Positions 47,953 to 61,000 of a DNA stretch of 64,000 bases are shown piece by piece. The stretch is taken from NCBI RefSeq assembly GCF_018691265.1, contig NW_024881330.1, positions 13,288,386-13,352,385 on the forward strand, in the 5' to 3' direction. The DNA comes from Tyto alba. Lineage: Eukaryota > Chordata > Aves > Strigiformes > Tytonidae. Within the stretch, counting starts at the first letter, position 1. Each line of letters opens with the position of its first letter. Under the pieces are notes generated by a model. It did not search any database. It was not told where the DNA came from and saw nothing but the letters and a program-made list of their open reading frames with translations. A program made the position numbers and the translations under genes.

Positions 47953-49302
47953 ATGGAGGAGGGATCCACTGAGGAGTTTCTCTTCAAGGACCAGGATTTC
48001 TCGTCCGAACTGCTGAGGCAGCTGAATGCTCTGCGACAGAGCAGAATGCTGACTGATGTTACCCTCTGCTCTGGGGGCTTCGAAATCCCCTGCCACCGAA
48101 ACGTGCTGGCTTCCAGCAGTCCATACTTCAAGGCGATGTTCTGTAACGACTTCAGAGAGAGTCACCAGGCTAAAGTCATCCTGAAGGGCATCGACGCCGA
48201 GATTTTGGATCAGATTATCCTTTACGTTTACACAGGTCAGATTCTTATCTCCACTGAAAATGTCCGGTGTCTGTTGGAGACAGCCTCCATGCTGCAGTAC
48301 ACTAAGCTGTTTGAGGCCTGCTCTGCCTACCTCCAAGACAAGCTGACTCCTGACAACTGTCTGAGCATGATCAGACTGTCAAAAGTCTTGAACTGCCAAA
48401 GCCTGAATAAGAAAGCCAAGGCTATGGCTTTGAAATGTTTTCCTGAGGTGGCCTCTTCTGAGGACCTGAAGGACCTTTGTGCCTTGGAGCTCATTGATTA
48501 CCTTGGGGATGATGAGCTATGCGGAGAAGAGGAGCAGGTCTTTGAGACACTGATGGTCTGGATCCGTCATGACCTCCAAGCAAGACAAGGCTACATCCAA
48601 GAGTTGTTCAAGAAGGTCCGTCTTCAGTACGTCCATCCAACTTTCCTCTTCCACTTCATTGCCAATGACACCCTCGTTCAGTCCTCACCCACTTGCAGGA
48701 GCATCCTTGAGTCAGCCTGGAGACATATGTTTTCCTTGTACAACACCAATGCACCTGACATCAAGCCCATGATGCATGTTCCTCGCAGGTACTCCAACCA
48801 AGAGTTCCTCATCATCATTGGTGGCAGGAAGGACAGCCAGCAGACGACTAGGGATGTCCTGCTCTATGACGACAAGACAAACCAATGGCTAAGCCTGGCC
48901 AAACTTCCCATGCGCCTGTACAAAGCCTCTGCAGTGAGCTTACACAGCAATATTTATGTGCTCGGAGGGATGCCTGTTAGCAATAAGAAAAGCCCAGTTG
49001 GTGATAATATTTACCTTTACTCCCTCAAACTCAATCAGTGGAGGTTGGTTGAGCACATGTTAGTTCCACGTTACTCCCACAGAAGCTTGGCATATAAAAA
49101 TTACATCTTATCATTCGGTGGAATTGGTGAAAACCAGGAAATTCTGAATTCTGTGGAAAGATACGATAGCATCTACAACACCTGTGAGAGCATGGCAAAC
49201 ATGCCTGTTGCTGTCCTTCACCCTGCTGTTGCTGCCAAAGATCAGAGGGTCTACCTCTTTGGGGGAGAAGATATTATGCAAAACCCTGTCCGGCTGATCC
49301 AG
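47953..49302 (+). CDS. KLHL38: KLHL38 coding exon 1
   Basis: 1350 nt encode residues 1-450, from MEEGSTEEFLFKDQDFSSEL to IMQNPVRLIQ. The exon contains all of BTB and BACK and the first four kelch blades. The donor is CAG|GTAATG. The frame stays open for 40 codons past the donor (to 49422), so the splice rather than the stop defines the true end. Confidence 0.97.
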
Positions 49303-52300
49303 GTAATGGTCAGTCCTGCTTGTTGTAGGCAGTTTCATCTAAGGTATTCAGCAGTTCATCACCCTCCTGAGGAAATCAAACACCCAAAAATACTTTATTG
49401 TGAGTTGCAGCAAGAGACATGATGAGTTGACACATGGCTTCAAGGAAGTCTTGTCTGCAAGGAGCATTGCAACTCTTTCACTTTCCCCTTTGAGTGTTTT
49501 TCAGGCACAAGCCCCAGGGTACTTCATTGGGTGTCAGTCAGCTCTGCTGCTGGTGGGCACTGGAGTCAGGGCTGCTGCAGGTGATTCTATGGCAGGGAGT
49601 GGCCAACCCCCCTGCCTGGATTTCATACCTGTAGCATGAGGGCTGGAGCACCTTTCCTATGAGGACAGGCTGAGAGAGTTGTAGTTGTTCAGCCTGGAGA
49701 AGAAGAGAAGGCTCCAGGGAGACCTTACAGCGGACTTCCAGTACTTAAAGGGGGCTACAGGAAAGATGGGGAGGGACTCTTTATCAGGGAGTGTAGTGAT
49801 AGCATGAGGGGTAACAGTTTTAAACTGAGAGAGGGTAGATTTAGAGTAGATGTAATGAAGAAATTCTTTATTGTGAGGGTGGTGGGACACTGGCACAGGT
49901 TGCCCAGAGAAACTGTGGCTGCCCCCTCCCTGGAAGGGTTCAAGGCCAGGTTGGATGGGGCTTTGAGCAACCTGGTCTGGTGGGAGGTGTCCCTGCGCGT
50001 GGCAGGGCAGATGATCTTTAAGGTCCCTTCCAATCCAAACCATTCTATGATGTTTCTGTGATTCTATAATCTCACTGAAACTAGTGCTTTCCACTTGGCG
50101 GCCAAGCTGGGGTCTCAGTCGTGCTCATTCGCAGCAAAAGCAAAGATTTGTGATCATTAGAGCAATTAGATTCTCACTCATCAAAGGGTCAGGACTTAAA
50201 CTGACAGTTACTTCGTATAAACAGTTGTGTTAAAAATGTGGCTCCTGCCACACGTTGCTGGCTCCCTGCCTGCTTTCAGCAGTTACACTCTATTAGGAGG
50301 AAAAAATACATTAAAATCTTTCTTATCTGATTTGATGCTTTAGCAACATTGTAGTGTTACTTTCCCCATGAGTGTTTTTCACTGGTTTAGGTGTTTTAAC
50401 TAAGAAGCAACATTAAAGGCTAAGATGGCAGCCAGCACATGAGCAATATTTCTTTACGGTGATAACGTTACTTGATTATCAGGGGGAAGGAAATACATTT
50501 ATCAGTTAGCGGGGAGATGCCCTGGAGATATCTGCTATATTATGAAGTGGATGACATGACGTAAAACTTTGCATCACCCAAATACAGATAACTGAATGAT
50601 CATCATCTGGCAACAGCTCTTTTTCTCACATAAATTGATGACTTAGATACCATTCCAAGTCCCATCAACAAGTCCCTTTGCCAATCTGAGTGCATACCAG
50701 CCACCAGCACAAATATAGCAGCTGGGCAAACATGGTGGCTGCCAGCAGAGCTAGGTGAAGTCGATGTTTGTTAGCCCAGGAAATTGCTAAGGCTAAGGCA
50801 GGAATACACAGAATAACTGGAAAATGAAATTAAATGACTTGCACTTTGGGTGAGCATTATCCTGAGGTTACAGTGATTTAATGGCCATGCAAAGATTTAC
50901 AGCCAAGAAGCTTGTATATGGCAGATACACTCTGCCTTAGTGTGTGTGCTAGCATCTCCTGAGCAGACAAGCCTGGAGAACTAGAATGCTTTCTAATAGG
51001 ACATATTAGGAAAAAAAGTGGGTAACTTCTCAGATTTCCAGCAGTTCAAGCCAGAGGATTGCATTCATTAGGACAAAATAAAAACCATAAGTTTCTCTGT
51101 AATTGCAATTGCCAGTTAAAATGCAACATAAACATCTGCGTGTGTATCTTTATTTATTTGTCAGGTTTACCATGTCTCCAGGAATATGTGGTTTCGGATG
51201 GAGACCAGAGTGGTGAAGAATGTCTGTGCACCAGCTGTTGTGATTGGAGACCAGATTATCATCGTAGGTGGTAAGGGCTCTGTTTCACCCTCCCTCCCAC
51301 CTACCTCTGCCCAGCTCCAGCGGGATTTTGCAGCCTTCCTGCTTTGGATGCTCCCTCAAAAAACATGTGGAGCTTGAGAAGGAAAGGAGGAGTGTGTCCA
51401 CCCTCCATACTCAACTCTCATGAAGTCTCATGGCCATGGAAGTGGGGACAAGTTCTCCACAAGGCACATTCTTATCCCAGGTAGCAGGACCTGGCTGGGG
51501 GGAAACTGGGGGAAAGCCAATGCAAGTTACTGCTCTGTAGAAGAAGGGGGAAAGCCAAGGACATGGAGGTTCTGCTCCTCCCCTGCTGACTCACAGCCTG
51601 GCCCTCCCTGACTGCTCTTCTTGGATGGGTGGAGAGCATGGTTACCACAAAGCCATGGACAACCTATTGGGACGGGTGAGCTACAGGGCTTTGAGGGGTG
51701 ATCGATCCTGTAGCTGTCTCCTGGGAGTAATTGTGAAATTCCATGAGAGGGGTGTGAAACACTTGGAGAGGGGAAACTTCTCAGTGTCTTTTTCAACCTG
51801 AGGATCAGCCTCTGCCCGTGGCACTTTGATGAATCACATCTCATTGGTAGTTTGGCACTCTAGGGTCCTAAATGCAGCTCCCCTGATCATAGGCTGGCAC
51901 AAAGAAGCGTGTGTTAGATTATTTAAGGGAAAATGAGACATAGGAAAGCTTTAGCAGAGCAGAAGACTGAACAAAATTCACACAGGACTCAAACCTGTGT
52001 TAGATGGTGTCATCTCTCAGTGGGAGGCCACTGATACCCTTTGCAGTGAGAATAGGGGAGAGCTGAGTCAAAAGGTCCAAGACCATCAGGATCCTGTGTG
52101 GCAGATGACCCTGACCTCAGACCAAAGTGCCCAAAATACAACTCTCTTATCTTCAGATGCATTAATCTGAAGGGTCTGTATTGACCCATCTGCTGCTGCT
52201 GAGCTTACGTTCTCAATTTATTTTTTGAAAAACCACAGAAATTCGTGTTAACTTTAACATCTTTAATTTTGCTTGAAAGTAGAGAGATTCACCATGCTCA

Positions 52301-53524
52301 GGTTTTATTTACCAGCTTCCACACCAAAACATTGGCCATATACTCTTAGTTTATCAACAACAGTAAAACCCACAAAAAATAACATTTTCTCATATAAATA
52401 GCTTTCATCGCATTTCAGGTCCTCTTTGCTTGAGTGGTCACATCATAACAAAGAGGAGTTGGTTGGCCTAAGCAAGACAGGCCTTGATTTTTGTTAGTGA
52501 AAGTGGCTTCAAGGCCTGCAAAACATGACCGAAAGCAGTTTGTTTGCCATGGACACTCTTGATCATCTACGGGGATACATGAGCACAGTACTGCTGGGTA
52601 CCAAGCTTCCACACTGCCATTGCAATGGCCCTGGTATCAGCCCTTATCTCTCAGCAGATGCAAGATTTCATCACCCCTCGGTGGAAGAGCTGTCCATTGG
52701 GTCACTGACATGGTGGCCAGCACAGATGTGGTGCCAAGGGCTTTGGGAGTGGAGTGAGCACTGGTGGCACTGTGCTGTCAAGTACCCAGCTCCATTCAGT
52801 AGACGGCTATGGCTCCAACCCAACAAAGCATTGTTGCTCCCGTCCCATGTGCCATTGGTTTCTGTATTTCTGAGTGAAGCTCTAGGAGTCTGTTGGGTGA
52901 AAAGAAATACTTTGGGATGTTTGAAGGCACATGCAGAAAACTGTAAAGTCGAACTATGCTTGATAGGTTGCTTGCCTGATGGGTTTTATGGTGCTCATCA
53001 AGCCTTGGCTACCAAGGTGCTATGAGACAGGATGAGGACAAACAGGAAGGGAAGATAGACAGCCAGACATTCTTGTGACACATCATCACTTCCCCGCTTA
53101 GATATCTTAATTCTGCCAAATTCTGTACCGGTATAATAGGTTTTATTGAAGACTAACAGGAAATAGATTATCATTCCTTCTGCTGGCCACAAGCTCTAAT
53201 TCCCATCTGTTTCTTCCACCTCTGGCTTTGCATTTAGGGTACACCCGGAGAATAATTGCTTACGATACAAAAGGCAACAAGTTTGTTAAATGTGCAGACA
53301 TGAAGGACAGACGAATGCATCACGGGGCCACTGTCATCAAGAACAAGCTGTATGTTACAGGAGGACGATGTCTCACTGTGGACAATGTCATTGAGGACTT
53401 GGATTCCTTGGACTGCTATGACCCAGAGACTGACACGTGGACACCAAAGGGAAAACTGCCACACAAACTCTTTGACCATGGGTGTCTTACGCTCCAGTGT
53501 GTCCCCTGTTCTAACCTTCTCTAA
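47953..53524 (+). CDS. KLHL38: KLHL38, kelch-like protein 38 (complete, 3 coding exons, 580 aa)
   Basis: This is a BTB-BACK-Kelch substrate adaptor for Cullin-3 ubiquitin ligases. The join is 47953-49302, 51165-51270 and 53238-53524, in phase, giving 580 residues against 581 in human. The BTB domain is about residues 22-130 (LTDVTLCSGGFEIPCHRNVL) and BACK about 135-237. Kelch repeats follow, with glycine pairs at 290-291, 338-339, 389-390, 437-438, 485-486 and 527-528, giving six blades. ATG 47953 is the first ATG after an in-frame TGA (47857-47859). It has G at -3 and +4. From established knowledge KLHL38 is enriched in skeletal and cardiac muscle. Its substrate is not something I can state. 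Confidence 0.97.
49303..51164 (+). other. KLHL38: KLHL38 intron 1
   Basis: The intron is 1.9 kb, with a CR1 fragment in its first half. Nothing else was recognised. Confidence 0.75.
49638..50068 (+). mobile_element. CR1 LINE 3' fragment
   Basis: A well-preserved, plus-oriented CR1 3' end. It includes CTATGAGGACAGGCTGAGAG, GGGCTACAGGAAAGATGGGG, TGGCACAGGTTGCCCAGAGA, GGTTGGATGGGGCTTTGAGC and a terminal TTCTATGATGTTTCTGTGAT. The minus-strand frames over it (49657-50094) are antisense noise. Confidence 0.92.
51165..51270 (+). CDS. KLHL38: KLHL38 coding exon 2
   Basis: 106 nt encode VYHVSRNMWFRMETRVVKNV and onward to IIIVG plus one base (residues 451-485). The acceptor is TTATTTGTCAG and the donor is G|GTAAGG. 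It belongs to kelch blades 4-5. Confidence 0.96.
51271..53237 (+). other. KLHL38: KLHL38 intron 2
   Basis: The intron is 2.0 kb. A 166-codon frame (52525-53025) has no recognisable homology and no supporting splice context. No mobile element was identified. Confidence 0.65.
53238..53524 (+). CDS. KLHL38: KLHL38 coding exon 3 (terminal)
   Basis: 287 nt including the stop encode residues 486-580. The exon opens GYTRRIIAYDTKGNKFVKCA, includes the conserved MKDRRMHHGATV blade, and ends LTLQCVPCSNLL. The acceptor is GCATTTAG. Confidence 0.96.
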
Positions 53525-55030
53525 ATGACCTTTGGTACTTCCCTGGATGTTTTGTGCTTTCCTTCCCAGAAAGGACACACCTTTCTCTGCAGAGAGCACA
53601 TGGGGAATCCTTATGGGGTCCCACAAACTCCTGACCTTGAAGGCACCAGTGGCATTAGTCATTCCTCAAATGCTCTGCTGGAAAGGTAGCTTTGTGCTCA
53701 TGCCTTATTCACCTGACCTGTATTGCATGTGGTGCTGCTAAGTCCAGCCTGGACTTACCCAGAGTCTCAGCAGAAAACAGGAAAAAGATATTGGGTAAGA
53801 ACCTGGTGCAGGATTTGGCCTTGTACAGACTTTAAAATGAAAGGCAAATAAGAACGCTGGTATCTCCAGAGAAAGTAAGATCTGGATAACCTGCATTTAT
53901 TAGCATGCAAATGCAGCTGCATGCCGTGATCCTTCTCTGCTTGGTGCTGATTAAGCTTTCCATTTCAACTGATGGGAGCGTTTAGAATAGGAAGCCCCAA
54001 GTATTAGTCTTGTAGCCAGCCCAGCAGCAGCTGCCTGCATTAGCTATGGTAGTCATCTAATAAGAAATATAATTTTAATGTTCTAACATCAAATTAGAAA
54101 TTAGCAAAAGGCTGATGCTTTGATCTGAACTTTCATATTGCAACAAGATGTAGATTTTACTTTCCCGAGCTACCACTCTTTCACTCTGCAGGGAAGATTT
54201 TTTGTTCCATCTGCGTGTTCTTTGAAGGAGCAGGAGAAGGTGGAAAGGAAATTAAGATTGTCTGCATCTACTTTTTTGAGGGATCGTGTTTTGCAGGAAG
54301 CTTGCTTCTCCTCTTGCATTGGGGATAGCAGTGGGGTTAGTTAGGAAGCCCTTTGGCTGATGGGATTCCTGAAATCTGGAACAGCAGAGGGGACACATGG
54401 AGGAAATGTAAAAGAGAAGAGGTATTTGGGAGGAACGTTTTTTTTTCTCTTTCTCCTCTCTCCAAACCACTGGAAAACAGCAATGAGAGAAAGCCAGTGA
54501 CAGGAAACCAGCTTTCCAAGAAGAGCAAGTCTGAGTCTGCTACTTGGCAAAACAGCTCTGGCTCCACCAATATTTTTGTGGGGTTCTGCCACTAAGTGCA
54601 TATTTTTAAAGGGAGGGGATTAATCATCAGATGCTGAACAGGCTGTGAACTGCCATCAGGTCACCAGGCTTAGTAAGATTGCTAAGATAACAAGGAGCTT
54701 TAAAGATAGCACTGATGATCACCATCCAGAGAAAGGATGGCAGAAACAACACACCTTTTTCCTCGTATTTGAAAGAAAGTGGGACTTTTCCAAGGGCACA
54801 GGGTGGTATGAAGAAACCACACTCAACCCTCCTCTTCACAGAAGGCTGCACAACCATGTGGTCACCACCACACTGCAGGACACCAATGCCAACTGCTAAG
54901 ATCCTCTCCCATAAATCTCTATCTGGGAGCAGAAAGGCAACAGAAATAGTTAACGAAGTGGGGAGCTGGAAGGAAGAATTGCATATCAACTGCTGTTGTA
55001 ACAATGTAAAATAAAATGGTTATTACTGTT
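53525..55030 (+). other. KLHL38: KLHL38 3' UTR (inferred extent)
   Basis: From the stop codon to the first canonical AATAAA at 55010-55015 is about 1.5 kb without any recognised gene. An earlier variant signal cannot be excluded, so the end is inferred. Confidence 0.45.
55010..55015 (+). terminator. KLHL38: Candidate KLHL38 polyadenylation signal
   Basis: This AATAAA is the first I found downstream of the KLHL38 stop. It is followed by a GT-rich segment (GTTTGTATGAGCTTTGTG). Confidence 0.5.
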
Positions 55031-58000
55031 TGTATGAGCTTTGTGTTCAGGAGTCCCCATTGTTCCCTCTGCATTGTTGATAAAGGGAATTGTTTTTGTA
55101 CCAGTGGTTTTTGCCAGGGTTTCCTTCTAAGGATCTGAGTAAACCTGAAAAAAATGAGTGAGAACCCAAACTCATCTCCCAGCTCAGAAGCCTTTGGCTA
55201 CGTTTCTCCTCTGTCTTTCAGTCTATATCATCATCTCCTCCTCGTGCAAAGAAGGGCTAAATCACGGCACTTGCCAAATTGGACTGGAGCAGTGATTCAT
55301 TCTGCTTCCTCACAGGCCAGCTCCAGCTCTCTGGAGAAAGAAGCCTTGTCATGGCCAATTATGGAATGTCTGCCCCAGGGACATGTTTATTCCTAACCCC
55401 GCAGTGCTGCCTTCCCAAACTCCTTCCTGTTGTGGCCCCACTCAGCTCCAAAACTCCAGGAGACGCCAGTTGCTGCCATGCATTTTAGCTGACACGGATT
55501 CCTGCCAGGCTCGTGACTGTACCCAGAGCCGAGGAAAAAAAGCTGACTTGGGGCCATAACCCCATGTTTGCAAACCATTGCCATGGTCATTGGTTTATGC
55601 TTGGAAGCAGATTTTTTTTAATTCCTGTATCATATAACTAGTGATTTTCTCAGCATTCATGCAAGGACCAAATAGTACCTAACACAGCTGTAGCTGGGCA
55701 GGAAATGGGGATTGCAGAGAAGACGCACGGTTGCAGCAGTCTTGAGCACATCATCCTTCCCCTGGCACTCGAGGAGCCCTCACATCACCCCCAAGTCCTT
55801 GGAGATGCCAGGGGCTATGTCCCAGCTCTGCTCTGGCTGCAACCCTGTGCTCCCTCCCTTTACAAACTCCTCACCTTGTGCCCAAAATTCAAGGAATTTG
55901 GGTTTGCTGGGCAGTAATAGAAAGCCTGGTTTCTGAGAGACTTCTGTCTTGTGGTCAAATTTGATGTGAACACTCTGACTTTTGGGCTTTTGGGGCCCTT
56001 TTTGCAAAAAGGGTTGGAATCAGAGAACAGTGTTAAGTCTTACCAAGGCAGATGAGGATCGGCAGAGTTGCTCGGTCACAGGGAGTCAGCAGCACACACA
56101 GCTTCAAGCCAGGGAATACGCAGCCCAGGGCCAGACACTGTGGGGAGAAGGGATGCTGCCTTTCTAATCAGGTGTTGGCCACCACCTGGCCCACTTAGAC
56201 AATACCTAGTACCATCCCGAGTGCTTTGCAATTGTTCTCCAGTGTCAGAAGGGGACTTTCTCAAGCAGGATCTGCAAGGCTACCACTACCTGGAAGACAT
56301 TCTGAGCATTCTTTTCCAGAGGTCTCATCATTCTAATATTTGAGCATTTGAGCATTTGCTTAGATGGGAATCCCGCATGGGAGAGCAGCCAGGTACATCA
56401 CAAATACAATGACAGTCCCACAAAGAGGTGGGGATTTGTTGGTCTTTATTTAATAAACCTGGAAGCCAATGAAAATAAGGTTTTAAGGAAGGGTCGTTGA
56501 TTTGTGGGTCAATTTTTAGAAGGGCTGAGCACCTGCTGCTTTTTTTCAAATCAGGGAATGCTGTGAAGGCTCATCACCTCCAAGTTCTCATTCTTGGGTA
56601 TCCAGATACAGTCACTAGATCATGGAAACCATAGACCCAGAAAGCTGAAAACAGCCTGCTCCATGGGACGGTGAGTTATGCAGTCTCTCATGGCAGGTAC
56701 TTATCCAACATGTTGAAAATGCCCCATGAGAGACACTGTGCTCCCTCCCTAAGTAATGTACTTGAGTGCATTATTAACTTCACAGCTTTTAATACTATCT
56801 ATCCTAAATCTTCTTTGTTGTACCTTTTGCTATCCCCACAGATATAAAGGGCAATCGATTATGTTTTTTGATACCCTATATTTTTTTACATCTTTAAAGT
56901 TTACTAGGATGTTTTGGATTCTGTAAACTAAACAAACCCAGCCCTTTCAATCTTTCCTTGTAAGTCATGTTTTCTAGACCTCTGATCATTTTTGTTGTTT
57001 TTCTCTTCTGGACAATTTCTAGTTTGTCTATATATTTTTTTTTTTATTTAAGTGCAGGGCCATGACTCAGCCTCAAAGTGCTGAGAAGGGCAATAAACCC
57101 CTTCTGCATCTTACCTACATCACTCCCAGTCTCGCAGACCAGGACTTCTGCTTTCTACAACAGCAGCAGATTACTGACACAGGTTCAGCTGTGCTCAAGA
57201 TTAAGGAATGCTTGCAAGTTTGGGCAAGGTCACATGGAAAGACTGTAGGAGATCCAGGATCTCCCAGGGTTAGGCCGTAACTCCATCTTTGCTTTGGCGC
57301 ACCAGGATCCCAAGACAGATCCTGTTGAAAACAATAGGTCTCTCCATGGACTTCAGCAAAGGGCTTTGGACCAGGCTCTAATTATTGTATTCTCAGCTGG
57401 GTTCATCACTAATTCTATTAATTTTAACAGCAAATATTTATTGTTTGAGTCATTTTTTATACTATGGGAAAAGTTTCAGGAAAGGAAAAAATAAAAAAGG
57501 AAGGGAGAAGATTGCATTTTCTTTTTTACTTTCTTCCACTTTCCTTGCTGCAAACTCAGAGCTGAATCCCGCTGCACAGGCAGCCTGTGGTGGCAGGCAG
57601 CTTTGCTTTGATCTTAGCAGAGAGTTTCATAGGTTAAGCCTGTGTTTTTTCACTGTAGCCGTTTATCAAACAATACAATCCTTTCCAAGGGCAGCCTTTT
57701 TCTTACGCAGTAATATGTTTATAATTATAATGCATTTCCTGCTTCTTTTTTGATTAAACACACCTGACAAAGTAGGAAAGATGTCAATGCATAAATAAAC
57801 GGGCACTCTGAGTTCATTGCTTCACCAGTCCTTTTTTTCCAAATGCCAAGGAGTTCACTGTGAGGTGAATCCTCTAGTTGAGAAGGAAACAATTGGTGAA
57901 AGCATATATGAATAGTGTACAGGGTAATTTATCCCTGGCATTGTTCCTTAGCCTGACCTGAGAGCCATTAATAATTGACAGTGGCAAAAACAATCCCTTT

Positions 58001-61000
58001 TTAAAAATATAAACATCCATACTTTTTTTCCAGCTGCTTGAAAGCTCCCACACAGAAGTTATAGTCATTTTCTCCATGTCACAAATGAACATGAATTGCT
58101 TGCTGCAAGCTTGCACCAGCAAAAGCACTGAGACTTGCTAATTAGTGGACTGCTAATAATGTTTTCAGAGGCTATTTCTGATGAGTTTAACCAAGGTCCA
58201 AATGAAGCACAGTGTGTATGGAGAAACTGGTGTCTCAGGCTGCTGTTGCCACTGAAGTCAACAGGGGTCCTTGGGGTTTGTGCTGGAGCACTGAGAGATT
58301 GATCTGGCCTCTTCTGTTTATTGAAGTTTCCAAAATAGTAGCAGAGTAGGGACGAACCCAACTGCTCTGTCACCCGCCGGCAAGTCACCTGCCAGCTCCA
58401 GCTGCTGCTTGTCACTTCTCTCCCTGGGGCTCTTTGTTTGCCTGCACTTCTTTCATGTTGCAAGAACCCTTTCTCAGAAAACCGAGGAGCAGCACGTCTT
58501 GAGCAGCCCCAGGCTGTTAGGTGGATGCCTTGTGGCTGCTTTAAACATGCGACATCCCCACAGCTGTTGGAGACATTTGGCTTTAAGCTGGAGGTGAGCC
58601 ATGGGGTAAAAAACTGCTGGACATGGGAAAAGGGGGCAGAATCTGGTCCGCTTCTTCATCTGGTCAGGAAGATGCCTATAAGCTACCCTCCAATACATAA
58701 TCCTCCCATGTCTAGTCCTCTGGAGTTTGTTTCTCGATCAGGCTGTGGCTTCTGATGAATAAGCCATGTCTCACCACCCCTCTGTAAAGCAGGCATGATG
58801 GGACAAGGGCAAAGGCATGTCCCCTTCCTTAGGTCTGCCAGTACCACAACTGTAATGACATCCCGTGAGTTTTGCCCTGGTCTTGGTGTGTCACTGAGGT
58901 TTCTCCCTGCTCTTGGGTACTTTCTTAGGCCAAACAACTAAGCAGATGTGCTCTCCAGGTGCCTTGCAATGGAAGTGGCAATGACTGCTCAGAGCACTGG
59001 GAAGAGACCAAGGACACTCATGTCCAAATTTTCAAGCTGATGGGATGCTCCTGGTCTAGCAAATCAGCCAGAACCAGTCTGAGCCTTAAAGCAGAGACCT
59101 GACACCTCTGTGTCAGAGCTGGCAAACTGCAAGGAAATGAGTCCAGCCCCGAGGAGCAGAGTGCAAACTGCATGGAGGGTTTGCAAAGTGAAACTAGGCT
59201 ACAAAGCTTCAGTGCTGGGAAAGTGCAGTCTTTTATCCAGATCAGCAGCAAGCCCTGGAATTAATAGGGTTGATTAAACCATTTTGATGTGCGTGGTATG
59301 TGGAGATAAGGGTCCAATTCCCAAGTGCTTCCAGCGAAAATTAGATGTTAACCATAACAGTACGTGACATCCCCTGACAGGGGTGAAGAAGTCTGCTCGA
59401 AGACAAGAGAAAAGTACAAACCAAGGGGGCGAAAGAGGCAGCTCTTGGGAGAGCAAAGTTACCACGAACTTGCTGGATCTGTTTTGATGCTGAAATGACG
59501 TGGGCCCTGGCACCAGGCAGATCAAAATGCCTGCTTTATGTTGTTATGACACATATATTTCCCTGAAAATGACATTAAAGAGTACCAGAGGCTCAAACAT
59601 TGTTCTGTTTATCTGTTCCCTGGGTAGGACTCTTACTCTTAGAGACAGCCTGAACACTCCAGAATATGGCCCCTATCAAGAAAACTTTGCCTCTGGCATG
59701 AGGATCGTTAGCAAGCGTGACATGGGAAGCCAGCCCAGAGGTCAGGGCCTGCACAGCTATTGCCTGCTGCTGCCTGGCAAGACGTATCCCTTTGAGACAC
59801 AAAAAGGGATGAGCTGCCGGAGGAGACTCCCCTGCCAGGCACTGAGGTTCACAGACAGGAAGCCGATGGCAGAGGACAATTCCTCCCCAAGGTGTTGACC
59901 CAGGGTTCATCCTGTGCAAAAGCATAGAAAGGCTTATCATCACCCAGGATGTGTCAATGGTGCCTCCATATGCTTTAGGCCACATTTCAGGCTTGGGACT
60001 CCCTTGCAGTGGAGCTTGCACCTGATTTAGCCATTAATGGAATTCTAAATTCCCCCTACTCATGGTGTGAACTAGCCCATGCTTGTGCAAGCAATGCACA
60101 CATAGCCATGGCTTCCTAAGGAGAAGACTCCCAGCAGCCTAACGGAGTGCCAGCTCAGGTCTTGACCAAGGAAGAAAGCAGAGAGGTCCTATGGACTTTC
60201 TTCAAAATGCTGTGATATTTAATGGATAATTCAGGCCTTTTTAAAAGAAGACAGTCTTTGGGCTCGGGAGGTGCTGGCTGAAGCCCTGAAGGCTTCTATC
60301 TGAGGGTTTCTTTTTAGACCCTACAAGAGCTGTCTTTTGACTCATTATAACTTGGAACAAATGTCAATAAATAGAGTCTGATTCTTCTCCAGGCATAGGC
60401 AGCTCTGGAAATTTTCTCAAGAGAAAAACAGCAACACGCAGTGAAAGAAGCATTGCCTGCTGTCTGAAATAAAAATGGCAGAGAAGCCAAAAGTGTGTTC
60501 ATCCTTCCAAGATTGAGCTTATGTTTTTCATGGCATGAAATGTGACATGTACAGTCAATCACAGATTTCAAGCCGAGAGTCCATTATTTGTGATGGCAGC
60601 ATAAAATACATGGGTCTTTACTCCAAAGAGCTTATGAGAGATTCATAGCAGAGGACACAGATGACCCTCAGAGGTCATCACCTGGAGTTTCCAGCTCATT
60701 CATTAGGCAAGAGCAACACCTTAACACAACTGAAGTACACTTAAAAAAAAAGAAGAAATCAGCTCTTCCCTGTGGCTCCATTGTGTCCACAATGCATCCT
60801 ACAGATAGGCACACAAATGCAGTCAAACAAGTACCAAGGCCCAGGGCTTCCTGAAAACTCAGGCAATGTATGTCAGATGTGCATTAGCTGTCTAACACCA
60901 ACCTCTTCTGTCCCAGGTGCCCCATAGCTAGAAGACCCTAAAACATATAGAAGAAGAGTTTTTTCCCTGGTTTTCAACACCTAGATTTTCCTTTTTGCCA

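Noticed and set aside
52525..53025. 166-codon frame in KLHL38 intron 2
   Set aside because: No recognisable family, no matching splice phase, and human KLHL38 aligns without any insert at this junction.
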